Origin: Meiothermus sp.
GTDB taxonomy: Bacteria; Deinococcota; Deinococci; Deinococcales; Thermaceae
Length of the DNA: 64,000 bases
Direction: 5' to 3'
Assembly (NCBI RefSeq): GCF_026004055.1
Contig: NZ_BPIJ01000001.1
Span: 310,001 to 374,000, forward strand
The notes beneath the pieces are model-generated. The model saw nothing but the letters and a program-made list of their open reading frames with translations. It did no database searches and was not told the origin of the DNA. Both the position numbers and the translations under genes were made by a program. Positions 1 through 8,587 of the stretch are shown piece by piece; the first letter of the stretch is position 1, and each line of letters opens with the position of its first letter.

Positions 1-18
1 CGCTACAGTCGCGCTCAT
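1..18 (-). CDS. 5' end of a gene leaving the window on the left
   Basis: An ATG at 18-16 on the minus strand is preceded by AAGGAG at good spacing and opens a frame reading MSATVA before the window ends. It lies 60 nt downstream of the E1-like gene on the same strand, so it is probably the next gene of that operon. Six residues cannot identify it; a ubiquitin-like/MoaD partner would fit the context but this is speculation. Confidence 0.4.
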
Positions 19-78
19 GGTTTCTCCTTGAACTTTCCCGACCGATGTCGGTTTCAGCCTGTGTATTCTATCGCGTTC

Positions 79-879
79 TTACACCGAAATACCGCAGAAC
101 AGCTCATAATCTTGCAGTGTAGTTACACTGGGTTGGTCGCCACACACCAAGCAGTCTTGCCGCCGCGAAAACCGGATGTGGCTAAAGCGGGCTTGCAGCC
201 CGTCGTAGAGCAGCAGTTTGCCCGAGAGCACTTCGCCTTGGCCTAGCAAAAGCTTGAGCGCCTCGGTAGCCATTAAGCTGCCGATCACCCCAGGGAGAAC
301 CCCAAACACCCCGGCCTCGGAGCAGTTCGGCACGGTTCCGGGTTGGGGTGGGTTGGGGAACAAACAGCGATAGCACGGCCCGCCTTGGTAGTGGAACACC
401 GAAAGCTGGCCTTCAAACTGGTGAATGGCGCCGTATACCAGCGGCTTATCCAGCAATACACAAGCATCGTTCACCAGATAGCGGGTGGGGAAATTGTCGG
501 AGCAATCTACCACCAGATCGTAAGGGGCCAAAATCTCCAGGGCATTGTGCGAATCGAGCTTGAGGGTATGGGTGTGTATCTCTATGTGGGGGTTGAGGCC
601 ATTTAGGCGCGCCCTGGCCACTTCGGCCTTGGGTTGCCCGATATGCTCGGTATCGAACAGCACCTGCCGTTGGAGGTTCGAAAGCGCGACCCTGTCCATT
701 TCTACAATCCCCAGGCGGCCCACGCCGGCAGCCGCCAGGTACATCAGAACCGGCGAACCCAGGCCACCGGCGCCTACTACCAGCACCGAGCTCTGTTTTA
801 GCCGGGCCTGGCCCGCTCCCCCCACCCCGGGCAGCACGATGTGCCGGGCGTAGCGATCGAGCTCTTCTTTACTCCACAT
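79..879 (-). CDS. moeB: E1-like adenylyltransferase, MoeB/ThiF/TtuC family
   Basis: A 266-residue ThiF/MoeB-type enzyme that adenylates the C-terminal glycine of small ubiquitin-fold sulfur carriers. Visible features are the nucleotide-binding loop GAGGLGSP near residue 37, the segment NLQRQVLF, a VPNCSEAGVFG segment holding the likely catalytic Cys, and two zinc-binding pairs, CYRC and CLVC. Length is normal for the family. In Thermus the single E1-like protein TtuC serves molybdopterin, thiamine and tRNA 2-thiolation carriers and supports protein conjugation by TtuB; I infer the same multi-role use here. It follows the JAMM protease gene with a 12-nt gap on the same strand, so the two are probably co-transcribed. 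MoeB-only function remains possible. Confidence 0.85.
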   Translation of the reverse strand: MWSKEELDRYARHIVLPGVGGAGQARLKQSSVLVVGAGGLGSPVLMYLAAAGVGRLGIVEMDRVALSNLQRQVLFDTEHIGQPKAEVARARLNGLNPHIEIHTHTLKLDSHNALEILAPYDLVVDCSDNFPTRYLVNDACVLLDKPLVYGAIHQFEGQLSVFHYQGGPCYRCLFPNPPQPGTVPNCSEAGVFGVLPGVIGSLMATEALKLLLGQGEVLSGKLLLYDGLQARFSHIRFSRRQDCLVCGDQPSVTTLQDYELFCGISV

Positions 880-891
880 ACTTTAGACAGA

Positions 892-1308
892 CTAACCGCT
901 GCGGCTGAGGTCTGTCACCCTCGAGCGTTCGGGTTGTATGGCTACCTCGTCGCCTTCGGGCAAGCTATAGGCCCGCGCCTCACCGGTTTGCATGTCGAAG
1001 ATTACATAAGGAACCCGCCAAAAGGCTTGGGAGCGGTCGCTTTCACTGGGCCGCGCTGGGCCCAAAGGATGTGAATGATAGATGGCTAGGAGCTCGAGGC
1101 CCGCTACCTCAATGCACCGTAGCGCCTCGAGCAGGGCTTGTGGATTGGCCTCGTAGTACGCTTGGGGCGCCGGATGCACATTTTCCAACGGCCAGACCTG
1201 CCTCACCACACCGCGCCGGCCGGCCCAGAGCCCTACGCCTTCGTTGGGCAAGGCGGTCTTGAGATGCACCAGGGTTTGCTCCAGACAATCTTGTGGCACC
1301 CACAGCAT
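892..1308 (-). CDS. JAMM/MPN-domain metalloprotease (Mov34/MPN/PAD-1-like)
   Basis: A stand-alone 138-residue JAMM domain. The complete metal and catalytic signature is visible: Glu23, then His78-Ser-His80-Pro, Ser88 and Asp91 (HSHPLGPARPSESD). Family members are zinc isopeptidases or processing proteases that cut after the C-terminal glycine of ubiquitin-like proteins, or process C-terminally extended sulfur carriers. It lies between the DUF2461 gene (2-nt gap) and the E1-like gene (12-nt gap) on the same strand, so activation and deconjugation functions are paired. Its substrate is inferred, not shown. Cys8 and Cys65 have no obvious role. Confidence 0.85.
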   Translation of the reverse strand: MLWVPQDCLEQTLVHLKTALPNEGVGLWAGRRGVVRQVWPLENVHPAPQAYYEANPQALLEALRCIEVAGLELLAIYHSHPLGPARPSESDRSQAFWRVPYVIFDMQTGEARAYSLPEGDEVAIQPERSRVTDLSRSG

Positions 1309-1310
1309 GG

Positions 1311-1994
1311 CTATTCTCCTACCTTCAACAGCAATACCTCGCTCAAAAACTGGTTAAGCGGTAATAGCTCGCCAAAAACCTTCTCCACCTTATCCGGTAA
1401 CTTCTCCGAAAACACCTCGTCCTCTGTGAGGGGGTATGAAACCGTAAAACTACGCTGTTTGAGGTCTTCGATTAAGGGGTGGTCTGCGCTATACCCCTTG
1501 GGCGGGCGGATTAGTTTGCCCTCCCCATCCAGCTCAAATTGCCTGCGCAGCCGTAGCCAACGGGGGTCTTGCCGCGCGATGACAAGTCGGATGCGCCGGA
1601 GGTTTTCCGGTTCAGGCATCCACATCCCGGCCCCCAAAAAGCAGTTGTCGGGCTCCAGATGGATATAAAACCCCGGCAGGTGGACGTCCTGACCCAGTCG
1701 GTGGCGAAATTGCGCAGCAACATGGGTCTTGTAGGGCGCTTTGTGGGGGCTAAAACGGGTATCGCGCTGGATGCGGAAAAGGCTACGCGCATTGGCGATG
1801 TAGTCGGGGCTAATACGCCCCAGGCGGGGAGCAAAATCCTCGATAAAGCGCAAAAACGGCTGGCGAACCAGGGCCTCGTAGCGGGGTTTGTTGGCCTGAA
1901 ACCAAGTGCGATGGTTGTTGAAGCGCAACTCTATCAAGAACGCAAACAGTTCCGGCTTAAAATAGGCTTGTTTGTTGGATAGCACTCGAGGCAC
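1311..1994 (-). CDS. DUF2461 family protein
   Basis: A 227-residue protein resembling the DUF2461/TIGR02453 family: it opens with FLIELRFNNHRTWFQANKPRY and contains the family-like segment RDTRFSPHKAPYKTH. The biochemical role of this family is not established. The GTG at 1994 is used for the coordinates, but a second in-frame GTG at 1985 has better spacing from the upstream GGAGG and may be the true start. It is the first gene of the apparent JAMM-E1 operon. No signal peptide or membrane segment is seen. Confidence 0.75.
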   Translation of the reverse strand: MPRVLSNKQAYFKPELFAFLIELRFNNHRTWFQANKPRYEALVRQPFLRFIEDFAPRLGRISPDYIANARSLFRIQRDTRFSPHKAPYKTHVAAQFRHRLGQDVHLPGFYIHLEPDNCFLGAGMWMPEPENLRRIRLVIARQDPRWLRLRRQFELDGEGKLIRPPKGYSADHPLIEDLKQRSFTVSYPLTEDEVFSEKLPDKVEKVFGELLPLNQFLSEVLLLKVGE

Positions 1995-2199
1995 CCTCCA
2001 ACACTAACGCCCGTTTCGAGGCCAAATTGTTAGAAGTCCCAGATTTGGCCGCTCGAGCGGGAAGCTCCATTCTGGTTGCTACGGGAACTGCAACAGTTGG
2101 CTCGAGTCGCGGCTGTTGCGTCTTGCCGACCCGGTCATTCCGAGGAAGCGTCGTCGAGGGTTCGGTAAACCTCATTTGTAAAAGGGGAAAACGGGCGGT

Positions 2200-2706
2200 C
2201 TAATTGAGCTGGGCCAGAGCCGCCTGGAGTTGCTCCGGACTCATGTAGCCCCGTACTTCCCCGACCAGCTTGCCCTTGGAATTAAAAAAGAAGTTGGAAG
2301 GATACCCGTTTACGCGCAGCGACTTGGAAACCGTGCGAAGCACATCTTGGTAGACCACCGCGCTGGCGAACCCCCGGGTGTCGTGAAACTGCCTCACCAA
2401 CTGGGCAGGCTCGCCATCGTTTACAAAAGCAAACTGCACATCGGAACGCTGTCGGGCCATCTGCTCGAACTCGGGCAACTGCCGCTGGCAGTAAGTACAC
2501 CAAGTAGCCCAGACCGTGAGTACGAGGGGTTTGCCGCTCTGCAGTAGCACCGTGCTACCGTCCAGACGAACGAGCGGGGCTTGCGGCAGATCTCCGGTGT
2601 GCCGAGGCGGCGATGAAAGCAGGGCCAGTACAGCTAAGCCGAGCACAATAAGCCCCACCAAACCCAGTTGCAAGGCGGGGGATAGTCTTTTGGGGGTCGC
2701 TTCCAT
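2200..2706 (-). CDS. TlpA-like membrane-anchored thioredoxin
   Basis: A 168-residue protein with one N-terminal membrane segment (about residues 12-30, LQLGLVGLIVLGLAVLALL) followed by a thioredoxin fold whose active site is WCTYC (Cys70/Cys73). It resembles TlpA/ResA proteins, which act outside the membrane to reduce disulfides, for example in cytochrome c maturation. The start at 2706 is preferred over an in-frame ATG 33 nt upstream because a -10 box TAGACT lies exactly 7 nt before it. No cytochrome-maturation genes are adjacent, so the partner is unknown. Confidence 0.8.
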   Translation of the reverse strand: MEATPKRLSPALQLGLVGLIVLGLAVLALLSSPPRHTGDLPQAPLVRLDGSTVLLQSGKPLVLTVWATWCTYCQRQLPEFEQMARQRSDVQFAFVNDGEPAQLVRQFHDTRGFASAVVYQDVLRTVSKSLRVNGYPSNFFFNSKGKLVGEVRGYMSPEQLQAALAQLN

Positions 2707-2713
2707 CCTTTCA

Positions 2714-2719
2714 AGTCTA
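2714..2719 (-). promoter_or_regulatory. -10 box for the TlpA-like gene (leaderless)
   Basis: TAGACT on the minus strand ends 7 nt before the ATG at 2706, so transcription would begin at or next to the start codon. No convincing -35 box is seen. Confidence 0.5.
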
Positions 2720-2786
2720 GCAGGGTTCACCCACTCCAAATGTTCGCAACCTCCGAAGTCGGGGCACCCAACCAGAAAATCAAGCG

Positions 2787-2792
2787 TATACT
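2787..2792 (+). promoter_or_regulatory. -10 box for the MFS gene (leaderless)
   Basis: TATACT ends 6 nt before the GTG at 2799. This fixes the GTG as the likely start and implies a leaderless transcript. The TlpA and MFS promoters are divergent and lie about 70 nt apart. Confidence 0.55.
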
Positions 2793-2798
2793 GCCCTT

Positions 2799-4070
2799 GT
2801 GTCCGTGCAGCCCAGCTCTCAAGCCCATCCCGAAGTTCCGATTCCCCCTCTAGTCAAGAAAAACACCTGGCTTTTAGCCATCACCCAGGCCATCAATGGA
2901 GCGGGTATGCAGCTGGTACCTGCTTTTGGTGCCATCCAGGTGGTAATGTTGCTGGGCAGCGCCACCTTCGCTGGGCTGGCTACCAGTTTGCTGGCATTGG
3001 CCCGGGCCCTGACCGCTTATTTTGTGGGCCGCATGACCGACCGCCGGGGCCGAAAAGCCGGGCTTTACTTGGGGTTGTGGCTGTCCATGGTGGGTGCTTT
3101 GTTGATCGGGACGGCCACCCTGCTTGGTTCTTTTGTGCTTTTCTGTATGGGTGTTTTGGTGTTTGGTACCGGGGTGGGAGCCATCCAACAGATGCGCGTA
3201 GCGGCTGCCGATATGTACCCTCCCAGCCGGCGGGCCGAGGGCCTTAGCCTGGTGGTCATGGGATCGCTACTGGGTGCGGGCCTTTCGCCGCTTTTGGTCT
3301 GGCTGGCCGAGCGCCTGAGCCTGGCCCTGGGAACAAGCGAAATTGCCCTGGCCTGGTTGCTGGTTCCGCTGCTGATACTTCCCAGCTTTGGGCTGGTGTG
3401 GAGGATTCGGCCCGACCCAAAGCAGATGGCCCTCGAGCTCGAACGCTACTATCCTGCCTGGGCCCTGCAAGGCCCCGCCCAAACCACTCCCAACCTAAAG
3501 CATAACCACCAAACCGGCGTCCGGGTTGCAGCGATTCTCTCGGCGGTGACGGTACAAGGCCAGATGGTGATGATGATGTCCATGACCGCCCTGGCCCTCA
3601 AGGCGTTGGACTGCAGTCTTTCGCAGATCTCCTTCTCGGTGGCTTTGCACGTGATGGGCATGTTTGCTTTTTCCTGGCCCCTTGGCCGGCTGGCCGACCA
3701 TATCGGGCGCAAGCCGGTGGTTCTGGCCGGGCTGGGAGTAGCGGGCCTGGGGGCTCTTTTGGTGGGTTTGGGAGGGGGCTACTGGCTCATTACCGCCGGC
3801 ACCTTTTTAGTGGGGCTGGGCTGGTCTGGGGCCTTCCTGGCTTCCAATACCATGCTGACCGATATCACCCCCCCTACTCAGCGCGGGCAGGCGATAGGGG
3901 TGCTCGATTTCTGGTCAAACGCCGTAGGTATGACCCTACCCATCCTGGGAGGCTTTATTGTCGAAGGGTTTGACCTGCGGGTCTTGGGCTTCTTTGGCGC
4001 TTTGTTGATGCTGGTACCGCTGTACCGCTTGGCCAGGGTGCAGGAGCAAAGGCCAGGAGACTACCGCTAA
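2799..4070 (+). CDS. MFS transporter
   Basis: A 423-residue major facilitator with about 12 hydrophobic segments. The cytoplasmic motif A occurs twice, once per half: GRMTDRRGRKAGL near residue 70 and GRLADHIGRKPVV near residue 300, as expected for two six-helix halves. Substrate specificity cannot be read from the sequence; drug or metabolite efflux are both possible. It is divergent from the TlpA-like gene and is followed by a 113-nt gap before the helicase gene, so it appears monocistronic. Confidence 0.85.
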   Translation: MSVQPSSQAHPEVPIPPLVKKNTWLLAITQAINGAGMQLVPAFGAIQVVMLLGSATFAGLATSLLALARALTAYFVGRMTDRRGRKAGLYLGLWLSMVGALLIGTATLLGSFVLFCMGVLVFGTGVGAIQQMRVAAADMYPPSRRAEGLSLVVMGSLLGAGLSPLLVWLAERLSLALGTSEIALAWLLVPLLILPSFGLVWRIRPDPKQMALELERYYPAWALQGPAQTTPNLKHNHQTGVRVAAILSAVTVQGQMVMMMSMTALALKALDCSLSQISFSVALHVMGMFAFSWPLGRLADHIGRKPVVLAGLGVAGLGALLVGLGGGYWLITAGTFLVGLGWSGAFLASNTMLTDITPPTQRGQAIGVLDFWSNAVGMTLPILGGFIVEGFDLRVLGFFGALLMLVPLYRLARVQEQRPGDYR

Positions 4071-4183
4071 GCGGCCCATCAGGCTTGCTCTTTATTTCGC
4101 CTGCACCTGGGGCCGCTCACAGGTTACACTTACGACAGAAGTGCACTCTGAGGTTAGAATCGTTTTTCGCTTTGTGAATCCCC

Positions 4184-6502
4184 GTGTTACCCAAAGAACT
4201 TCTTCCATACAGTACCTACGCCGAGTGGCTCAAAGAGCTAGAAGGCTATGCGGGCCAAATTGCCTTCGTACAGGTGTTGCCCACCAACCCACCCCAGAAA
4301 ACAGCCTATGACGGGGCTTTTTCGGGGGTGTTGATGGCATTGGCCCTCCAACCTTTTACCTTTCAGGCCCAGGCACTCGAGCATCTGGAACAAGGCCATC
4401 ACCTGGTGCTCTCGACCTCTACGGCCTCGGGCAAGAGCCTGGTCTTTCAGGTGCCGGTGCTCAAGGCGACGCTCGAGGGCGCAACTTCACTCCTGCTTTA
4501 CCCCACCAAGGCCCTGGCCCACGACCAACTAGGGCGTCTGCGGCAGATGGCCAAACCGCTGGGGGTAGATGACCGAATTTACCCCTATGATGGGGACACT
4601 TCCGATGCTGAGCGCAAAAAAGCCAGAGAAAAAGGCCGGGCCCTCCTCACCAACCCCGACATGCTGCACTTTGGACTCCTGCCCCGCCATGGCGACTGGG
4701 CCATCTTTTTATCTAAGTTGCGCTACATTGTCTTGGACGAGCTGCACGCCTATCGAGGGGTGTTTGGCACCCACACCGCGCTGATTTTGCAACGCTTGCT
4801 GCGGCTGGCCTGGCACTATGGGGCCACCCCCCAGGTGATTGCCGCCAGTGCGACCATTGCCAACCCTAGCGAACACGCACACAACCTGACAGGGCTGGGG
4901 TTTCATGAAGTGGTGGCCAACCCCTCGAGGGCCGAGCGGGAGTTTGTCGTCTGGGTACCCAAAGCCCTGGACAAAGAAGGCAAGAACCGTCGCAGTGCCA
5001 ACCTCGAGGCCGCCCTCTTGGCCCGTCATGCTGCGGAACAGGGCCTCAAAACCCTGATCTTTACCAACGCCCGACGCACCGCCGAACTGGTTGCCCGCTA
5101 CGCCGCCGATGAGCGAGTGCGGCCATACCGGGCTGGCTACACCGCAGCAGAGCGCAGAAAGCTCGAGCAGGCTCTGCAAGAAGGAACGGTGCGGGTTTTG
5201 GTGAGCACCAGCGCGCTCGAGCTGGGGGTGGATATCGGCGGGCTGGACGCGGTGATTCTGCTGGGCTATCCGGGCTCGGTGAGCTCCTTCTGGCAGCGGG
5301 CCGGGCGGGCCGGGCGCTCGAGTCGGCGGGCACTGGTGCTGTGGATACCCCGTGAAGACCCTCTGGATGCCTTCTTCGAGCAACACCCCGAACTGCTGCT
5401 GAAAAGCCCCCCCGAGTCGGCGGTGGCCGACCCGGACAACCCGATTCTGTATCCCCTCCATGCCCACTGCGCGGCACGCGAGCTGCCCATTGCACTGCCG
5501 GGGGCTGGGGGCGAAGAAACGCCTGCAAAACCGACCCTGGATCCTTTGTACAAGCCCTGGCTCAATATAAAGCCCCCGCTGGTGGAGAGATACGGGCGGC
5601 TTTACTCGCCCAAGCGCTCCCCGCACCGTGACCTGATTCTGCGTGGGCTGGGCCAGGGCTTCAGCCTGCGCGACAACACCGGCCAGTTGCTGGGCACCCT
5701 GGACGAGCGACAAGCCTACTGGGAGGCCCACCCCGGTGCAGTCTACCTGCACCAGGGCGAGAGCTATCTGGTGCGCAACCTCGACCCCGAAAAGCGCGAG
5801 ATTGTGCTGTTGCCGGGCCTCGAGGACTACTACACCCAGCCCCGGGCCCAGACCGAGATCGAAGTCTTGCAAGGCGAAGAGATTCTGGAGGGTATCTGGG
5901 TGGGGCCGGTGCTGCTACGGGAGCGGGTCACGGGTTATGTGAAAAAGCGCTTTATGAGCGAGACCGTGCTGGAAGAGGTGCTGCTCGTCATGCCCGAGCT
6001 CACCTTCCAGACCGAGGCGATGTGGTTCCATCCCTGTGAGGGCCTGACGGTGCTCCCCACCCTGGAAACGGGAGAGGGTATCGAAGCCCGCTGGCCCGAC
6101 CAAAGCTTCCTGACCGAAGCCCAGGTGCCCTCGGCCATCCACGCCCTCGAGCACACCCTGATTGGCCTACTGCCCCTGTTTGTGCTGGCTGAGCGACAGG
6201 ATGTGGGAGGGGTCTCGTATCCCTTTTACCCCAGGCCCCTCCCCTCCGGCAGTGGCCCGACCATCTTCATCTACGATGGCTACCCAGGCGGGGTAGGGTA
6301 TGCTAGGGCCGCTGCGCGGCAGTTTTCCCGTTGGGTAAACGCCGCCCGCGATCTGCTACAAGGTTGCCCTTGCGAGGAGGGTTGTCCCCGCTGCATCCTG
6401 TCGCCCAAGTGTGGCAACGGCAACCAGTTTCTCGACAAGCAAACCGCCTGGATGCTGGCCGAAGCGCTCAGCAGCCGCTATAGCCTTAGAAAGCCCAACT
6501 GA
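4184..6502 (+). CDS. MrfA-like DEAD/DEAH helicase with DUF1998 domain
   Basis: A 772-residue superfamily 2 helicase. Motif I is STASGKS near residue 77, motif II is LDELH near 184, and motif VI is QRAGRAGRSS. The C-terminal DUF1998 region carries a four-cysteine cluster (CPCEEGCPRCILSPKC, from about residue 728), matching the zinc site of Bacillus MrfA/YprA, a 3'-5' DNA helicase used in mitomycin-type lesion repair. No MrfB-type exonuclease is adjacent, although a DEDDh exonuclease lies at 42.2 kb. The gene overlaps the next by one base (TGATG), suggesting translational coupling. Confidence 0.85.
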   Translation: MLPKELLPYSTYAEWLKELEGYAGQIAFVQVLPTNPPQKTAYDGAFSGVLMALALQPFTFQAQALEHLEQGHHLVLSTSTASGKSLVFQVPVLKATLEGATSLLLYPTKALAHDQLGRLRQMAKPLGVDDRIYPYDGDTSDAERKKAREKGRALLTNPDMLHFGLLPRHGDWAIFLSKLRYIVLDELHAYRGVFGTHTALILQRLLRLAWHYGATPQVIAASATIANPSEHAHNLTGLGFHEVVANPSRAEREFVVWVPKALDKEGKNRRSANLEAALLARHAAEQGLKTLIFTNARRTAELVARYAADERVRPYRAGYTAAERRKLEQALQEGTVRVLVSTSALELGVDIGGLDAVILLGYPGSVSSFWQRAGRAGRSSRRALVLWIPREDPLDAFFEQHPELLLKSPPESAVADPDNPILYPLHAHCAARELPIALPGAGGEETPAKPTLDPLYKPWLNIKPPLVERYGRLYSPKRSPHRDLILRGLGQGFSLRDNTGQLLGTLDERQAYWEAHPGAVYLHQGESYLVRNLDPEKREIVLLPGLEDYYTQPRAQTEIEVLQGEEILEGIWVGPVLLRERVTGYVKKRFMSETVLEEVLLVMPELTFQTEAMWFHPCEGLTVLPTLETGEGIEARWPDQSFLTEAQVPSAIHALEHTLIGLLPLFVLAERQDVGGVSYPFYPRPLPSGSGPTIFIYDGYPGGVGYARAAARQFSRWVNAARDLLQGCPCEEGCPRCILSPKCGNGNQFLDKQTAWMLAEALSSRYSLRKPN

Positions 6503-7161
6503 TGGAACACGTGATTGCCCAGGTTGTAGAGGTGCTCAAGTCCGACCCCAAGGTGATGGGGGTACTGCTCACGGGCTCCCGCGCCCGGGGCGACGCCACC
6601 CCCGGCTCCGATGTGGACTTCTGGGTGCTTTTGGGTGGGGTCAACGAGCGCAGGTTTCGCAGTGAAGAACAGCAAGGGTATTTGATTGAAATCCACTTTC
6701 GCAACCTAGTACAGGCCCGCGACCAGATGCGTCGCACCCCGATGGAGCTGTATAGCCACCTCGACGGCAGAATTCTTTACGACCCCGAGGGCAAGCTGCT
6801 CGAGCTAAAAAGTGAGGCTCAGCAACTCTTTGAGGTCTATCAGATGCCTGAAGCCGAACGCCAGGCCCTGGCCTACTGGCTGGAAAGCGCCCGGCGCAAG
6901 CTCCAGACTGCCCTCCACGAGCAGGCCCAGCTCAAGATGGGCTACCTGGTCAGCACCCAGAGCTGGAAAATCCTCGAGGGCCTATGGGCGGCCAACCAGA
7001 AGCCCATGCCCCCCGCCGGGGCCGTGTTTGCCCGCATCACCCAGCTCGAGGCCCCCCTTCCCCACTTCGAGTTGATGAACGGCCTGTTTGCCGCGGATCC
7101 CTTGACCCGCAGCAAAACTGCCCTGAGGCTCATTGACTGGATTTTGCCGCGCATACACTAG
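6502..7161 (+). CDS. Pol-beta-type nucleotidyltransferase with helical C-terminal domain
   Basis: A 219-residue protein. The N-terminal third is a minimal nucleotidyltransferase fold with the motif GSRARGDATPGSDVDFWVL (GS followed by the metal-binding DxD). The C-terminal half is helical and HEPN-like in appearance (YWLESARRKLQTAL). Such proteins transfer nucleotides to small molecules or proteins, or are antitoxins of HEPN/MNT pairs, but here both parts sit in one chain and no separate toxin gene is present. It is translationally coupled to the helicase and followed 6 nt later by mnmE. Substrate unknown. Confidence 0.75.
   Translation: MEHVIAQVVEVLKSDPKVMGVLLTGSRARGDATPGSDVDFWVLLGGVNERRFRSEEQQGYLIEIHFRNLVQARDQMRRTPMELYSHLDGRILYDPEGKLLELKSEAQQLFEVYQMPEAERQALAYWLESARRKLQTALHEQAQLKMGYLVSTQSWKILEGLWAANQKPMPPAGAVFARITQLEAPLPHFELMNGLFAADPLTRSKTALRLIDWILPRIH
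7154..7159 (+). promoter_or_regulatory. possible internal -10 box for mnmE
   Basis: TACACT within the last codons of the nucleotidyltransferase gene lies 8 nt before the mnmE GTG, resembling the leaderless promoters elsewhere in the window. Weak evidence because it overlaps coding sequence. Confidence 0.3.
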
Positions 7162-7167
7162 AACCTT

Positions 7168-8481
7168 GTGGGCCTGCCTTCGCTAAACGACGTGATTGCC
7201 GCCATTGCGACCGCCCCCGGCAAGGGCGCGGTGGGGGTCGTGCGAGTCTCGGGAACGGGCTGTCTGGAACTCGTCTCGAGGCTCTGGCAGGGCAAAGACC
7301 CCTGCAAGCTACCCGGCGGCCGCTTTACCTACGGCAAAATCCGGGATCCCCGCACCCAGGAAATCCTGGACGAAGCGCTCTTGCTGGTTTTTCGCAAGCC
7401 CCATTCCTATACCGGCCAGGACAGCGCCGAGCTGCACACCCACGGCTCTCCGGCAGTGCTGCGCCGGGTTTTACAGACCCTATTTGAACTGGGGGCCCGC
7501 CCGGCCCAGCCGGGCGAGTTCACCCTGCGGGCCTACCTGAACGGCAAAATGGATCTGGCCCAGGCCGAGGCGGTGTTGAACCTGGTGGAATCCGAGTCGG
7601 ACGCGGCCCGGCGGCAAGCCTTGCGCGGCCTGAGCGCGGGTTTGTCGCAAAAGATCTCGGCCCTTTCCGAACAGCTCTTCACCCTGCTGGCCCACATCCA
7701 GGCCTGGCTCGACTACCCCGAGGAAGGGGTGGAGCCGGCCCGGATTCAAGAAACCCTGGAGCCCGTTTTGCAGGAAATCCAGCACCTGCTTGCTACCGCC
7801 CCTGCCGGACGCATCGCCCAGAAAGGGGCCCGCATCGCCTTAGTGGGGGCTCCCAACGCGGGTAAGTCCAGCTTGCTTAATGCGCTTTTGGGCTACGAGC
7901 GGGCCATCGTGACCCCCATTCCCGGCACCACCCGCGACTACCTGGAAGCCCCCCTGGAAATTGCCGGGGTGCCGCTGGTAGCCATAGACACTGCGGGCCT
8001 GCGGGAAACCGAGGATGAAGTCGAAAAAAGTGGCGTGGAGCGGGCTTTGCAAATTGCCCAGGAGGCCGACCTGGTTTTGTACCTGGCCGATCAGAGCCAG
8101 CCCCGACCGGCCCCGCCACCGCTGCCCTGGGAGCGCACCCTGAAGGTTGCGACCAAGGCCGACCTACCTCCGGTTTGGTTGGACGATTCATTTGTAAGGG
8201 TCTCGAGCCAGAGCGGGCTGGGCCTGGATAACCTACGCCAGAAGATCCACCACCAGCTCTTGGGTCAGGCCCCCGAGGGCGAGATCTGGATTAGCAACGA
8301 GCGCCACGTGGAAGCCTTGCGACGGGCCGAAGCGCATCTGTTGGAAGCCCTGGAGGCCCCCGAAGACCTGGCCGGGGTTTCCATCGAGATGGCCCTGGAC
8401 GCGCTCTCCGAAATCCTGGGCAAGGATGTGTCGGAAGAGGTGATTGACCGGGTATTCCGCAACTTCTGTGTGGGCAAATGA
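7168..8481 (+). CDS. mnmE: tRNA modification GTPase MnmE
   Basis: A 437-residue MnmE/TrmE. With MnmG it installs the aminomethyl-type group at C5 of the wobble uridine of certain tRNAs. The N-terminal tetrahydrofolate-binding domain begins DVIAAIATAPGKGAVGVVR. The GTPase domain shows G1 GAPNAGKSS, G3 DTAGLRE and the G4-like TKAD. The C-terminus FCVGK matches the family's FC[IV]GK tail, whose Cys is essential. The GTG start immediately precedes a conserved N-terminus. mnmG is not in this window. Confidence 0.96.
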   Translation: MGLPSLNDVIAAIATAPGKGAVGVVRVSGTGCLELVSRLWQGKDPCKLPGGRFTYGKIRDPRTQEILDEALLLVFRKPHSYTGQDSAELHTHGSPAVLRRVLQTLFELGARPAQPGEFTLRAYLNGKMDLAQAEAVLNLVESESDAARRQALRGLSAGLSQKISALSEQLFTLLAHIQAWLDYPEEGVEPARIQETLEPVLQEIQHLLATAPAGRIAQKGARIALVGAPNAGKSSLLNALLGYERAIVTPIPGTTRDYLEAPLEIAGVPLVAIDTAGLRETEDEVEKSGVERALQIAQEADLVLYLADQSQPRPAPPPLPWERTLKVATKADLPPVWLDDSFVRVSSQSGLGLDNLRQKIHHQLLGQAPEGEIWISNERHVEALRRAEAHLLEALEAPEDLAGVSIEMALDALSEILGKDVSEEVIDRVFRNFCVGK

Positions 8482-8551
8482 ATGCCTGTCGACAGCCAGC
8501 AACCCGACCGCGGTACTGCCCCCCTGCGACCTATCACGGTGCGCTTGAGGC

Positions 8552-8580
8552 TTGTCGAACCGCCGTTTCCTTCGTACACT
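8552..8580 (+). promoter_or_regulatory. promoter of the small membrane-protein gene
   Basis: TTGTCG (8552-8557) and TACACT (8575-8580) are separated by 17 nt, and TACACT ends 7 nt before the ATG at 8588. This is one of the clearest leaderless promoters in the window and rules out the longer reading starting at 8552. Confidence 0.7.
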
Positions 8581-8587
8581 TGCGCCA

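Noticed and set aside
4709-5872. 387-residue open frame on the minus strand opposite the helicase
   Set aside because: It is antisense to a clearly conserved helicase, has Gln/His/Pro-rich composition typical of shadow frames in G+C-rich DNA, and no domain is recognisable.
6502-7161. HEPN/MNT toxin-antitoxin module
   Set aside because: Only one gene is present, with both the nucleotidyltransferase and helical parts in one chain; no separate HEPN toxin with an RX4-6H motif lies adjacent.
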